Source: Rhodovulum sulfidophilum (lineage in GTDB: Bacteria; Pseudomonadota; Alphaproteobacteria; Rhodobacterales; Rhodobacteraceae). From it: DNA of 64,000 nt. Shown piece by piece: positions 35,078 through 45,773 of this stretch (position 1 is its first letter; every line of letters starts with the position of its first letter). The stretch lies in NCBI GenBank assembly GCA_003241785.1, contig QFPW01000002.1, positions 62,001 through 126,000 of the forward strand, in the 5' to 3' direction. Under the pieces are notes generated by a model. It did no database searches and was not told the DNA's origin. It saw nothing but the letters and a program-made list of their open reading frames with translations. A program made the translations under genes and the position numbers.

Positions 35078-35674
35078 ATGGAACAGATCCACGACATCCC
35101 CGCCGAGAAGCCCTGGTCCGGCCTCGTCCTGAAGGGCCAGACCATCCGCATCGAGGACTCGCACGGCTGCCAGGCCATCGACACGATCTTCTACGCGGCG
35201 CATGACCACGGCGAGCGCTACTCGAACCAGGAGACGATGCGCGCGAACGGCGTCGCCTATGTCTCGAAGGGCTCGAAGGTGGTCTCCTCCGAGGGCCGCG
35301 TGATGCTGACCGTCACCGCCGACACCGCCGGCCGGCACGACACGTCCGCCGGCTGCTGCTCCTGCGAGTCCAATACCGTGCGCTTCGGCCACGAGACCCG
35401 CTACCAGCACGCCTGCCGCGAGAACTTCATCCTCGAGCTCGCGCGCCACGACATGGGCAAGCGCGACATCGTCCCCAACATCAACTTCTTCATGAACGTG
35501 CCGATCAGCCCGAACGGGGCGATGACGGTGGACGACGGCATCTCGTCGCCCGGCGACCATATCGAACTGGTCGCCGAGATGGACGTGCTCTGCGTGATCT
35601 CGAACTGCCCGCAGATCAACAACCCCTGCAACGGCTTCGACCCGACGCCGATCCGCGTCACGATCAGGGGCTGA
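35078..35674 (+). CDS. Carboxyguanidine deiminase subunit (urea carboxylase-associated protein UAAP2)
   Basis: 198 residues from ATG 35078. Same DUF1989 family as its neighbour: EDSHGCQAIDTIFYAAHD, RVMLTVTADTAGRHDTSAGC, CSCESNTVRFG, NFFMNVPISPNGAM and ISNCPQINNPCNGF. The His/Cys-rich motifs (GRHDTSAGCCSCES, NCPQINNPCNG) suit a metal-dependent hydrolase. With the 34257 product it should form the heteromeric deiminase linking the carboxylase to allophanate hydrolase. Five bases before the carboxylase start. Confidence 0.91.
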   Translation: MEQIHDIPAEKPWSGLVLKGQTIRIEDSHGCQAIDTIFYAAHDHGERYSNQETMRANGVAYVSKGSKVVSSEGRVMLTVTADTAGRHDTSAGCCSCESNTVRFGHETRYQHACRENFILELARHDMGKRDIVPNINFFMNVPISPNGAMTVDDGISSPGDHIELVAEMDVLCVISNCPQINNPCNGFDPTPIRVTIRG

Positions 35675-35679
35675 GGGCC

Positions 35680-38600
35680 ATGTTCCAGAAAGTCCTCATA
35701 GCGAACCGCGGCGAGATCGCGGTCCGCGTCATCCGCACGCTCCGCCGGATGGGAATCGCCTCGGTCGCCGTCTATTCCGACGCCGACCGTTTCGCGCTGG
35801 CGCCCCGGCTCGCCGACGAGGCCGTACGCCTCGGCCCGGCGCCCGCCGCCGAGAGCTACCTCGACGTCGAAGCCGTGATCACCGCCTGCCGCGCCACCGG
35901 CGCGCAGGCGGTGCATCCGGGCTACGGCTTCCTCTCCGAGAACATCGGCTTCGCGGAAGCCCTCGCCGAGGCGGGCATCGCTTTCATCGGCCCGCGGCCC
36001 GAGCATCTCTCGGCCTTCGGCCTGAAGCACACCGCCCGCGAGCTCGCGCAAGCGGCGGGCGTGCCGCTCCTGCCCGGCACCGGCCTCATCGGCTCGCTCG
36101 ACGAAGCGCTGGGCGAGGCCGCCCGCGTCGGCTATCCGCTCATGCTGAAGTCGACCGCCGGCGGCGGCGGCATCGGCATGAGCCTCTGCGCCGACGAGAA
36201 AGCACTCCGCGCCGCCTTCGAGAGCGTCCAGCGCACCGCTACCGCGAGCTTCGGCGACGCGCGCGTCTTTCTCGAGCGCTTCGTCTCGGACGCGCGCCAC
36301 GTCGAGGTCCAGGTCTTCGGCGATGGCGAGGGCCGGGTCGTGGCGCTCGGCGAGCGCGACTGCTCGCTCCAGCGCCGCAACCAGAAGGTGGTCGAGGAAA
36401 CCCCCGCCCCCGGCCTCTCCGACGCGGTGCGCGCCCGGCTCCACAAGGCCGCGGTCGACCTCTGCGCCAGCGTCTCCTACACCTCCGCCGGAACGGTCGA
36501 ATTCATCTACGACCCGGTCCGCGAGGAATTCTACTTCCTCGAGGTCAACACCCGCCTCCAGGTCGAGCATCCGGTGACCGAGGCCGTCTTCGGCATCGAC
36601 CTCGTCGAATGGATGATCCGCCAGGCCGCCGGCGAGACGGTGATCCCCGAGGCGCCCCTCGTCCCGACGGGCGCGGCGATGGAGGTGCGCGTCTACGCCG
36701 AGCAGCCGCACGCCGACTTCCGCCCCTCGGCGGGATTGCTGACCGAGGTGCGCTTTCCCGAGAGCGCCCGCGTCGATACCTGGATCGAGACCGGCACCGA
36801 GGTCACGCCCTATTACGACCCGATGCTCGCCAAGGTGATCGTCGCCGCCGGGGACCGCCCCGCCGCGATCGCGAAGCTCCGCGACGCGCTGGCGGAAACC
36901 TCGATCGCCGGGATCGAGACCAACCTCGGCTATCTCCGCGCCATCGCCGCCTCCGACCTGCTCGCCTCGGGCCGCGTCGCCACCACCGCGCTCCGCGACT
37001 TCCCCTACGCCCCCCCGGGGATCGAGGTGCTGAGCCCCGGCGCGCAGTCGAGCCTGCAGGAGCTGCCCGGCCGCCTCGGCCTCTGGCATGTCGGCGTGCC
37101 GCCCTCCGGCCCGATGGACGCGGCGAGCTTCCGCGACGCGAACCGGCTCGCGGGCAACCATCCCGACACGGCGGCGCTGGAGCTCACCGTCAACGGCCCG
37201 ACGCTGCGCTTCCTGTCGGAGACCACGGTGGCGCTCGCCGGCGCCGCGATGCGGATGACGCTCGACGGCGCGCCCCTCCCCCACGCCACCGCCGTAACCA
37301 TCCCGGCGGGCGGCACCCTCGCGATCGGCAAGATCGAGGGCCCCGGCCAGCGCGCCTATCTCGCGGTCGCGGGCGGGTTCGACGCGCCCGAGGTGCTCGG
37401 CTCCCGCGCCACCTTCGGCCTGGGCAAGTTCGGCGGCCACGCGACCGGCACGCTCAAGACCGGCGACGTGCTCCACCTCGCGGGCAAGCCCGCCGCCGCG
37501 CCGGAGCCGCTCGAAAGCCCCGCGCTCACCCATGACTGGGAGGTCGCGGTCCTCTACGGCCCGCACGGCGCCCCGGACTTCTTCCAGCCCTCGGACATCG
37601 AGACGCTGTTCGCCACCCCCTACGAAGTCCATTTCAACTCCGCGCGCACCGGCGTCCGGCTGATCGGCCCGGCGCCCGCCTGGGCGCGGACCGACGGCGG
37701 CGAGGCGGGGCTGCATCCGTCCAATCTGCACGACAACGCCTATGCGATCGGCGCGATCGACTTCACCGGCGACATGCCGATCATCCTCGGCCCCGACGGG
37801 CCGAGCCTCGGCGGCTTCGTCTGCCCGGCGGTGATCGCGCGGGAAGACCTCTGGAAGATGGGCCAGTTCCGCCCCGGCGACCGGATCCGCTTCCGCCCCG
37901 TCGCCCGGCCCGAAGATCCCGTCGCCGGCCCCGCGGTCCACGGCGCGGGCTCGCCGATCGTCGCCGAAACCGAAGGTGCTGTGAAGGCGGTCTACCGCCG
38001 GCAGGGCGACGACAACCTGCTCGTCGAATACGGGCCGATGGCGCTCGACATCGAGCTCCGGCTGCGCGTCCACCTGCTCCAGCGCGCGATCCGCGACGCG
38101 GGGCTCCCGGTCGTCGACATGACCCCGGGCATCCGCTCGCTCCAGATCCACACCGACGGCTATCCGCGGCGGAAGCTGCTCGAGGCCCTCGCCGAGATCG
38201 AACGCCAGCTCCCCGCCGCCGAGGCCGCCACCGTGCCCTCGCGCGTCGTGCACCTGCCGCTTTCCTGGAACGACCCGGAGGCGGAGCTGGCGATGCGCAA
38301 GTACCAGGAGCTGGTGCGCCCGAACGCGCCCTGGTGTCCGTCGAACATCGAGTTCATCCGCCGGATCAACGGACTGCCCGACGAGCGGGCGGTGAAGGAC
38401 CTGATCTTCGACGCCCGCTACCTCGTGATGGGCCTCGGCGACGTCTACCTCGGCGCACCGGTCGCGACCCCGGTCGACCCGCGCCACCGGCTCGTGACGA
38501 CGAAATACAACCCCGCCCGCACCTGGACGCCCGAAAACGCGGTCGGCATCGGCGGCGCCTACATGTGCATCTACGGGATGGAGGGACCGGGCGGCTACCA

Positions 38601-39180
38601 GCTCTTCGGCCGCACCATCCAGATGTGGAACACCTGGCGCCGCACGGCCGCGTTCCATTCCAACCCCTGGCTCCTCGACTTCTTCGACCAGATCCGCTTC
38701 TTCCCGGTCGATCACGCGGAGCTGACCGAGGCGCGCGCCGCCTTCCCGCACGGCGGCTATCCGGTGCGGATCGAGGAGACGACCTTCGACTGGGCCGCCG
38801 AGAAACGCCGCCTCGCGGCCGAGGCGCCCTCGGTCGCCGCGTTCAAGGCGACGCAGCAGGCGGCCTTCGAGGCCGAGCGCCGGCGCTGGAAGGAGGCGGG
38901 CCTCGACAGCTTCGTCGCGGACGAGGGCGCGGGCCCCGGCGACGGCGCGCTGCCCGAGGGCTGCGCCGGCGTCGAGAGCCCGGTGCCGGGCAGCGTCTGG
39001 AAGCTGCTCGCGGCGCCGGGCGACAGGGTGACGGCCGGCCAGAACATCGCGATCATCGAATCGATGAAGATGGAGATGACCGTGCCCGCCCCCACCTCGG
39101 GCACCTTGCGCGAGTACCGCGTCGCCCCCGGCCGCACCGTGCGCGCGGGCGAGCTCATCGCCGTGCTCGACGAGGGCTGA
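35680..39180 (+). CDS. Biotin-dependent guanidine carboxylase (urea carboxylase family)
   Basis: 1166 residues, single-chain layout. Biotin carboxylase (about 1-450: KVLIANRGEIAVRVIRTLR, ATP loop KSTAGGGGIGMSL, VNTRLQVEHPVTE), carboxyltransferase made of KipA- and KipI-like halves (VLSPGAQSSLQELPGRLGLW; FTGDMPIILGPDGPSLGGFV; VEYGPMALDIELRLRVHLL), and a biotin carrier tail with ESMKMEM (biotinyl Lys1130). It makes carboxyguanidine, or allophanate if urea is used. The guanidine riboswitch and adjoining deiminase genes favour guanidine. Asp694 in GAIDFTGDMP may be the residue that separates guanidine from urea enzymes. Confidence 0.93.
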   Translation: MFQKVLIANRGEIAVRVIRTLRRMGIASVAVYSDADRFALAPRLADEAVRLGPAPAAESYLDVEAVITACRATGAQAVHPGYGFLSENIGFAEALAEAGIAFIGPRPEHLSAFGLKHTARELAQAAGVPLLPGTGLIGSLDEALGEAARVGYPLMLKSTAGGGGIGMSLCADEKALRAAFESVQRTATASFGDARVFLERFVSDARHVEVQVFGDGEGRVVALGERDCSLQRRNQKVVEETPAPGLSDAVRARLHKAAVDLCASVSYTSAGTVEFIYDPVREEFYFLEVNTRLQVEHPVTEAVFGIDLVEWMIRQAAGETVIPEAPLVPTGAAMEVRVYAEQPHADFRPSAGLLTEVRFPESARVDTWIETGTEVTPYYDPMLAKVIVAAGDRPAAIAKLRDALAETSIAGIETNLGYLRAIAASDLLASGRVATTALRDFPYAPPGIEVLSPGAQSSLQELPGRLGLWHVGVPPSGPMDAASFRDANRLAGNHPDTAALELTVNGPTLRFLSETTVALAGAAMRMTLDGAPLPHATAVTIPAGGTLAIGKIEGPGQRAYLAVAGGFDAPEVLGSRATFGLGKFGGHATGTLKTGDVLHLAGKPAAAPEPLESPALTHDWEVAVLYGPHGAPDFFQPSDIETLFATPYEVHFNSARTGVRLIGPAPAWARTDGGEAGLHPSNLHDNAYAIGAIDFTGDMPIILGPDGPSLGGFVCPAVIAREDLWKMGQFRPGDRIRFRPVARPEDPVAGPAVHGAGSPIVAETEGAVKAVYRRQGDDNLLVEYGPMALDIELRLRVHLLQRAIRDAGLPVVDMTPGIRSLQIHTDGYPRRKLLEALAEIERQLPAAEAATVPSRVVHLPLSWNDPEAELAMRKYQELVRPNAPWCPSNIEFIRRINGLPDERAVKDLIFDARYLVMGLGDVYLGAPVATPVDPRHRLVTTKYNPARTWTPENAVGIGGAYMCIYGMEGPGGYQLFGRTIQMWNTWRRTAAFHSNPWLLDFFDQIRFFPVDHAELTEARAAFPHGGYPVRIEETTFDWAAEKRRLAAEAPSVAAFKATQQAAFEAERRRWKEAGLDSFVADEGAGPGDGALPEGCAGVESPVPGSVWKLLAAPGDRVTAGQNIAIIESMKMEMTVPAPTSGTLREYRVAPGRTVRAGELIAVLDEG

Positions 39181-39205
39181 CACGCCGGGAGCGCCCGGTC
39201 TCATA

Positions 39206-39354
39206 CAGGTTTGCTAACCTGGAGAGCAGTCGGGAGGCGGGCCAACCGGCCCGCCTCCAACAAAACTGGACTCGCGCGCACCCGCGCGCTCAACTCGGGC
39301 GGCAAAGGCCGCCCGCGCCGCGCAAGCGGCGCCCGACACACCGGCCGACCGGCC
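39206..39354 (+). other. Chain of consecutive tetraloop hairpins between carboxylase and allophanate hydrolase genes
   Basis: The 197-base gap contains, one after another, CAGGTT tgct AACCTG (39206-39221), GGAGGCGGGCC aacc GGCCCGCCTCC (39233-39258), GCGCGC accc GCGCGC (39274-39289), CGGGCGGC aaag GCCGCCCG (39296-39315), GCGCCGC gcaa GCGGCGC (39315-39332) and GGCC gacc GGCC (39343-39354). All stems are perfect and all loops four bases. No T-run follows. The transcript would be a string of hairpins ahead of the last gene. Function unknown. Confidence 0.65.
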
Positions 39355-39377
39355 CAACGAGGAGTGCCCCCGTCCCG

Positions 39378-41177
39378 ATGCTGCCCGAGATCCTGACGCT
39401 CGACTCGCTCCGCGCCGCCTACGCCGGCGGCCTCTCGCCGCGCGACCTCGTCGCCGAGGTGGTCCGCCGCCGCGCCGCCTGGCCCGATCCCGCCGTCTTC
39501 ATCGCCGAGACCCCCGAGGCCGCGCTCCGCGCCGAGGCCGAGGCGCTGCTCGCCCGCGCGCCGGAGCCGAACAGCCTGCCGCTCTGGGGCGTGCCCTTCG
39601 CGGTCAAGGACAACATCGACGCGACGCCACTCCCGACCACCGCCGCCTGCCCCGCCTTCGCCTATGCGCCGGAACGGGACGCGACCGTGGTCGCGAAGCT
39701 GCGCGCGGCGGGCGCGCTCATGATCGGCAAGACCAACCTCGACCAGTTCGCGACCGGCCTCAACGGCACCCGCTCGCCCTATGGCGCGCCGCGCTCGGTC
39801 TTCGATCCCGACTATGTCTCCGGCGGCTCCTCCTCGGGCTCGGCGGTGGCGGTCGCGGCCGGGATCTGCGCCTTCGCGCTCGGCACCGATACCGCGGGCT
39901 CGGGCCGGGTGCCGGCGATGTTCAACAACATCGTCGGCGTGAAGCCGACGCCCGGCCTCGTCTCCAACACGGGGCTGGTGCCCGCCTGCCGCTCGATCGA
40001 CGTCATCACCGTCTTCGCGCCCTCGGTCGCGGACGCGGTGACGGTCCGGCGGCTGATGGACGGCCACGACGCGGCCGATCCGTTCTCGCGCGTGGCGAAA
40101 CCCGCCGGGATCCCGCCGAAGCCCCGGATCGGCGTACTCGCCGGGGCCGAGCGGGAATTCTTCGGCGACGCCGAGAAGGAGGCGCTCTACGACGCGGCGA
40201 TCGCCCGGGCCGAGGCGCTCGGCGCCACGATCGTGCCCTTCGACTACGCCCCGCTCCGGGAGGCGGCGGCGCTGCTCTACGACGGTCCCTTCGTCGCCGA
40301 GCGGCTGGCGGCGGTCGAGGACTTCCTCGCCACCAACGCCGACGACTTCGATCCCACGGTGCGCAAGATCATCGAGGGCGCGATCGGCAAGACCGCGGTC
40401 GAGGCGTTCCAGGGCCGCTACGCGCTCGAAGCCTATATCCAGGCGGTCCGCCCGACCTGGGAGGCGGTAGATTTCCTGATGCTCCCGACCGCGCCCACCA
40501 CCGCGACGGTCGCGGCGATGCTGGCCGACCCGGTCGGCGAGAACTCCAAGTTCGGCCGCTACACCAATTTCGCGAATCTCATGGGCCTCGCCTCGATCGC
40601 GGTCCCGACCGGCTTCGGCCCCTCGGGCCTGCCCGCCGGCGTGATGCTGGTCGGCCCCGCCTTCACCGACGACGCGCTCGCCCCCTTCGCCGCGGCGCTG
40701 CACGCGGCCGCCGCCAGCGGCCTTGGCCGCGACCGGGGCGCCCCGGTCACGCCGCCGCCCGCGCCCTTCGTGCCCGAGGGCTGGCTTAAGGTGGCCGTGG
40801 TCGGCGCGCATCTCTCCGGCATGCCGCTCAACCCGCAGCTCACCGGGCCCGGCGGCGTGCTGGTCGGCGAGGCGACGACCGCGCCGGGCTACCGGCTCTA
40901 CGCCCTCGCGGGCACCGTGCCGCCGAAGCCCGGCATGACGCATGAACCGGGCTTCGAGGGTCCCGGCCTCAAGCTCGAGGTCTGGGCATTGCCGCCGGCC
41001 GCCTTCGGCGCCTTCGTCGCGGCGATCCCCGCCCCGCTCGGCATCGGCAAGGTGCTGCTCGCCGACGGCTCGGCGGTGCCGGGCTTCCTCTGCGAGGGGC
41101 ACGCGCTCGAGGGCGCCGAGGAAATCACCGCGTTCGGCGGCTGGCGCGCCTACATGGCCGCGCGGGCGGCCGGCTGA
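39378..41177 (+). CDS. atzF: Allophanate hydrolase
   Basis: 599 residues, AtzF length. The N-terminal amidase-signature domain has VPFAVKDNIDATPLPTTAAC, YVSGGSSSGSAVAVAAG and ALGTDTAGSGRVPA; by spacing the catalytic triad is Lys77, Ser151 and Ser175. The C-terminal domain (from about 455: VAVVGAHLSGMPLNPQL, GYRLYALAGTVPPKPGM) finishes decarboxylation of the N-carboxycarbamate product. Allophanate yields two ammonia and two CO2. Last gene of the guanidine operon, preceded by a hairpin-rich leader and a GAGGAG site 13 bases from the ATG. Confidence 0.95.
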   Translation: MLPEILTLDSLRAAYAGGLSPRDLVAEVVRRRAAWPDPAVFIAETPEAALRAEAEALLARAPEPNSLPLWGVPFAVKDNIDATPLPTTAACPAFAYAPERDATVVAKLRAAGALMIGKTNLDQFATGLNGTRSPYGAPRSVFDPDYVSGGSSSGSAVAVAAGICAFALGTDTAGSGRVPAMFNNIVGVKPTPGLVSNTGLVPACRSIDVITVFAPSVADAVTVRRLMDGHDAADPFSRVAKPAGIPPKPRIGVLAGAEREFFGDAEKEALYDAAIARAEALGATIVPFDYAPLREAAALLYDGPFVAERLAAVEDFLATNADDFDPTVRKIIEGAIGKTAVEAFQGRYALEAYIQAVRPTWEAVDFLMLPTAPTTATVAAMLADPVGENSKFGRYTNFANLMGLASIAVPTGFGPSGLPAGVMLVGPAFTDDALAPFAAALHAAAASGLGRDRGAPVTPPPAPFVPEGWLKVAVVGAHLSGMPLNPQLTGPGGVLVGEATTAPGYRLYALAGTVPPKPGMTHEPGFEGPGLKLEVWALPPAAFGAFVAAIPAPLGIGKVLLADGSAVPGFLCEGHALEGAEEITAFGGWRAYMAARAAG

Positions 41178-41222
41178 CCCCGCCCCCGGGGCGCGCCGGC
41201 GCGGTGCCAGCGAGTTGATGCC

Positions 41223-41242
41223 GGTGGTAGGCCGCTACTACC
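41223..41242. repeat. Inverted repeat upstream of the 41348 gene
   Basis: GGTGGTAG gccg CTACTACC, eight base pairs with one G-T, about 105 bases before ATG 41348. It could be an operator for that gene or for mimR. No clear promoter was recognised around it. Confidence 0.4.
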
Positions 41243-41347
41243 CTCCCGCCCCGGGGACAGGATAGGGTGGCGCTAGCGTATCGGCCTCCGGTGAGGTACC
41301 GTCAGGCCGACCGACCGGGCGAAGACTCGGCGGCAAGGGAGGATTGC

Positions 41348-41824
41348 ATGGTTGACATCATCTCGAAGCGCGGCGACGAGCCGCGCCCCGAGGATGCGCG
41401 GATCCGGCGTGTTCTGGAGGCCAATCGGCCGGTGATCGACAAGCTCGCCGATCACCTGACCAATGGCGCCTGGTCGAACCGGGGCCGCGGGCAGGCCGCC
41501 GCGCCCGAACCCGAGGGGCTCATCATCCATACGGCCCGCGCCTCGACCGCGCGCGGCCCGGCGGCGCCTTTCGTGCGCGTCGCCGTCAACGGCCGGGTCA
41601 GCCTGGTCGACGCCAATACCGGGCGGCAGCTGCGTCATCTCGGCGACCTGCGCCGCGGCCCCGAGGGCCAGCGCTTCCGGCTCGCCACCCGCGACAACGG
41701 CTTCTTCTCCCCGCTGGACCCCGAGATCGCCGCCCTGCTCGCCGATCTCGACGCGACCCCCGTCGCCGGCGCCGAGGCCGAGCGCGGGCTGATCGCCGCC
41801 ATCGGCGAGCGCCTGGAAATCTGA
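41348..41824 (+). CDS. Hypothetical protein next to mimR
   Basis: 158 residues from ATG 41348 (GGGAGG upstream). Not recognised. The N-terminal half is charged and helical (EDARIRRVLEANRPVIDKLA, DHLTNGAWSNRG); the middle looks like a small beta domain (FVRVAVNGRVSLVDANTGRQ, LRHLGDLRRGPEGQRF). No signal peptide, membrane helix or cysteine-rich motif beyond the N terminus. It lies 61 bases before the sigma-54 activator mimR in the same direction, so a role in monooxygenase regulation is possible but unproven. Confidence 0.6.
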   Translation: MVDIISKRGDEPRPEDARIRRVLEANRPVIDKLADHLTNGAWSNRGRGQAAAPEPEGLIIHTARASTARGPAAPFVRVAVNGRVSLVDANTGRQLRHLGDLRRGPEGQRFRLATRDNGFFSPLDPEIAALLADLDATPVAGAEAERGLIAAIGERLEI

Positions 41825-41885
41825 TCGCATTCCTCGACCACGCTTGGAGGCTTCAAGGCACCGGAACGAGATCGCGCACGCTCTT

Positions 41886-43907
<2,022 letters not shown>

Positions 43908-43921
43908 CGGCGGCCGGGGAT

Positions 43922-43972
43922 GGCGGACCAAGGTCCGCCCTACGCGCCTCGTAGGGCGGACCTTGGTCCGCC
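43922..43972. repeat. Inverted pair of 22-base palindromic repeats (REP-like)
   Basis: A unit reading GTAGGGCGGACC then TTGGTCCGCC occurs forward at 43951-43972 and reversed at 43922-43943, separated by seven bases; each unit is itself a perfect GGCGGACC/GGTCCGCC palindrome. A third copy with one base change is at 34152-34173. The pair lies between the convergent mimR and mimG genes, typical for BIME-like elements. Confidence 0.85.
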
Positions 43973-43991
43973 GCGACGCTGTCTCCATACG

Positions 43992-44021
43992 AAAAAGGGC
44001 CGCGATCCGGGGACCGCGGCC
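43992..44021 (-). terminator. Rho-independent terminator of the mim operon
   Basis: Read on the reverse strand: GGCCGCG, ten bases, CGCGGCC, then CTTTTT. The stem of seven G-C pairs, extended inward by pairing within GTCCCCGGAT, and the T-run lie 41 bases after the mimG stop. Confidence 0.9.
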
Positions 44022-44062
44022 AGCTGGGAAGAAACCTCTCGGGGAGGCTCCGGGCGGCCGGG

Positions 44063-45694
44063 TCAGGCCCGGCCGAGCTTTTCCGATCCGCCCCCGAGCG
44101 CGGGGCCGGCGGTCGGGTCCTCGTCCTCGGCGAGATCGCCGACCAGCGTCTCGGTGGTGAGGATCAGCTTCGCGACCGAGGCCGCGTTCCGCAGCGCCGC
44201 GCAGGTCACGCGCACCGGGTCGATGATCCCGGCCTCGTACATGTTGCCGAAATCGCCCACGGCGGCGTTGTAGCCATAGCCGCCGTTCACCCGCGAGACC
44301 TCGGCCACGACATGCTCGGCATCGCCGCCCGAGTTCTGGACGATGCGCGAGAGCGGGCGCGTCAGCACCGAGCGGACCAGGCGCGCGCCCTCGGCGACGT
44401 CGCCCGAGGATTCCGCGATCGCTTGGTCGACGACCGGGCCGATCTGCGCCAGCGCGACGCCGCCGCCCGCGACCACGCCCTCCTCGACCGCCGCCCGGAC
44501 CGCCGCGAGCGAATCCTCGATGAGCTGGATCGTGCGCTTCTGCTCGACCGGCGTGACGCCGCCGGCGTAGAGCACCGCCGTGCCGCCCGAGAGCTTCGCC
44601 AGCCGCTCGCGCAGCTTGTCCTGCTCGATGTTCGGCGGCGCCGCGTCGTGCTGCCGCTGCACCTGCGCGCGGCGCGCGGTGATCGCCGCCGGGGCGCCCT
44701 CGCCGCGCAGCACGGCGGTATGGCTCGCGCTGGTGCGCACGCGCTCGGCGCCGCCGAGATCCTCGCGCGTCGCATCCTCGATCCGGCCGCCGAGATCGCG
44801 GGCGATCACCCGTCCGCCGGTGACGATGGCGAGATCCTCCATCAGCGCCTTGCGCCAGTGGCCGTATTCGGGCGCGTGCACGACGAGATACTTGCCGACC
44901 CCCGCCTTGCCGAGCAGCGTCACGACGACTTCGGGCGAGACCTCCTCGGCGATGACGACCAGCGGCCGGCCCTCCGCGTCGGCGATGGCGCGCACGCCGT
45001 CGAGCGCGGCCGGGTCCTTGATCTTGAGGTCGGTCATCAGGATCAGCGGCCGCTCCAGCACCGCCTCCATCTTCTCCTGGTCGGTGACCATGTGGTGCGA
45101 GAGATAGCCGCGGTCGAAGGACATGCCCTCGACTACGTCGAGCAGCGTCTCGGTGGTCACGCTGAAATCCGTGGTGATGACCCCGTCGGCGCCGACCTTC
45201 TCGAAGGCTTCCGCCACCAGCGCGCCCAGCCTCGGCTCGGTCGCGGCGATGGTGGCGACGGCGGCCAGCGCGCCATTGGCCTTCGCGGGCTTGGCCGAGG
45301 CCTTCAGCGCCGCGACGACGCGATCGACCGCGAGGTCGATCCCCTTGCAGAGATCGACGGTCTTCGCGCCCTTCTCGCTCGCCGCGACCCCGCCCTGGAC
45401 CAGCGCGTTGGCGAGCACGATCGCGGTGGTGGTGCCGTCGCCCGCGACCTCGTTGGTCTGCATCGAGACCTCGCGCACCACCTGGGCGCCCATGTTCTCG
45501 AACCGGTCGAAGAGCTCGATCTCGGAGGCGATGGAGACGCCGTCGCGCGTCACCATCGGCGTGCCGAGCGGCCGGTCGATCATCGCGTTCATGCCCTTCG
45601 GCCCGAGCGTCGGCTCGACGGCCGCCGCGAGCTGGGAAACGCCGCGGGCGAGCGCCCGGCGCGCCTCGGTATTGTGGATCATGAGCTTGGGCAT
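44063..45694 (-). CDS. mimG: GroEL-like chaperonin of the monooxygenase operon (MimG)
   Basis: 543 residues of the Hsp60 family: NTEARRALARGVSQLAAAVE, VTLGPKG-type LGPKGMNAMIDRP, the ATPase motif EVAGDGTTTAIVLANAL and GGVALAQIGPVVDQA. The tail ends GGGSEKLGRA and lacks the usual GGM repeats. No groES accompanies it. In mycobacteria the homologous MimG is needed to fold the MimA hydroxylase subunit. Its place as last gene of the operon fits the same job. GGGGAGGACTT sits directly before the ATG. Confidence 0.92.
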   Translation of the reverse strand: MPKLMIHNTEARRALARGVSQLAAAVEPTLGPKGMNAMIDRPLGTPMVTRDGVSIASEIELFDRFENMGAQVVREVSMQTNEVAGDGTTTAIVLANALVQGGVAASEKGAKTVDLCKGIDLAVDRVVAALKASAKPAKANGALAAVATIAATEPRLGALVAEAFEKVGADGVITTDFSVTTETLLDVVEGMSFDRGYLSHHMVTDQEKMEAVLERPLILMTDLKIKDPAALDGVRAIADAEGRPLVVIAEEVSPEVVVTLLGKAGVGKYLVVHAPEYGHWRKALMEDLAIVTGGRVIARDLGGRIEDATREDLGGAERVRTSASHTAVLRGEGAPAAITARRAQVQRQHDAAPPNIEQDKLRERLAKLSGGTAVLYAGGVTPVEQKRTIQLIEDSLAAVRAAVEEGVVAGGGVALAQIGPVVDQAIAESSGDVAEGARLVRSVLTRPLSRIVQNSGGDAEHVVAEVSRVNGGYGYNAAVGDFGNMYEAGIIDPVRVTCAALRNAASVAKLILTTETLVGDLAEDEDPTAGPALGGGSEKLGRA

Positions 45695-45706
45695 AAGTCC
45701 TCCCCT

Positions 45707-45773
45707 CGCCGGGAAACCCGGCGTACCTGCTTTTTGTTGGTGGCTGAGTGGCCCGGCTTTACGACCGGGCCAC
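45707..45773 (-). other. Two perfect hairpins at the DUF59/mimG junction
   Basis: CGCCGGG aaa CCCGGCG (45707-45723) in the mimG leader and GTGGCCCGG, eight bases, CCGGGCCAC (45748-45773) overlapping the stop of the upstream gene. Neither is followed by a T-run on the reverse strand, so they are more likely mRNA stability or processing elements than terminators. Confidence 0.6.

Noticed and set aside
35401..39204. 1267-codon open frame antisense to the carboxylase gene
   Set aside because: Composition is Arg/Gly/Asp/His-rich without motifs, as expected opposite a high-GC gene; the forward frame has clear biotin carboxylase, carboxyltransferase and carrier motifs.
39206..39258. tRNA-like or guanidine-II (mini-ykkC) element
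   Set aside because: TTTGCTAACC hinted at a serine anticodon loop, but no acceptor or T-arm pairs around it. Guanidine-II needs two hairpins with ACGR loops; the loops here are tgct and aacc.
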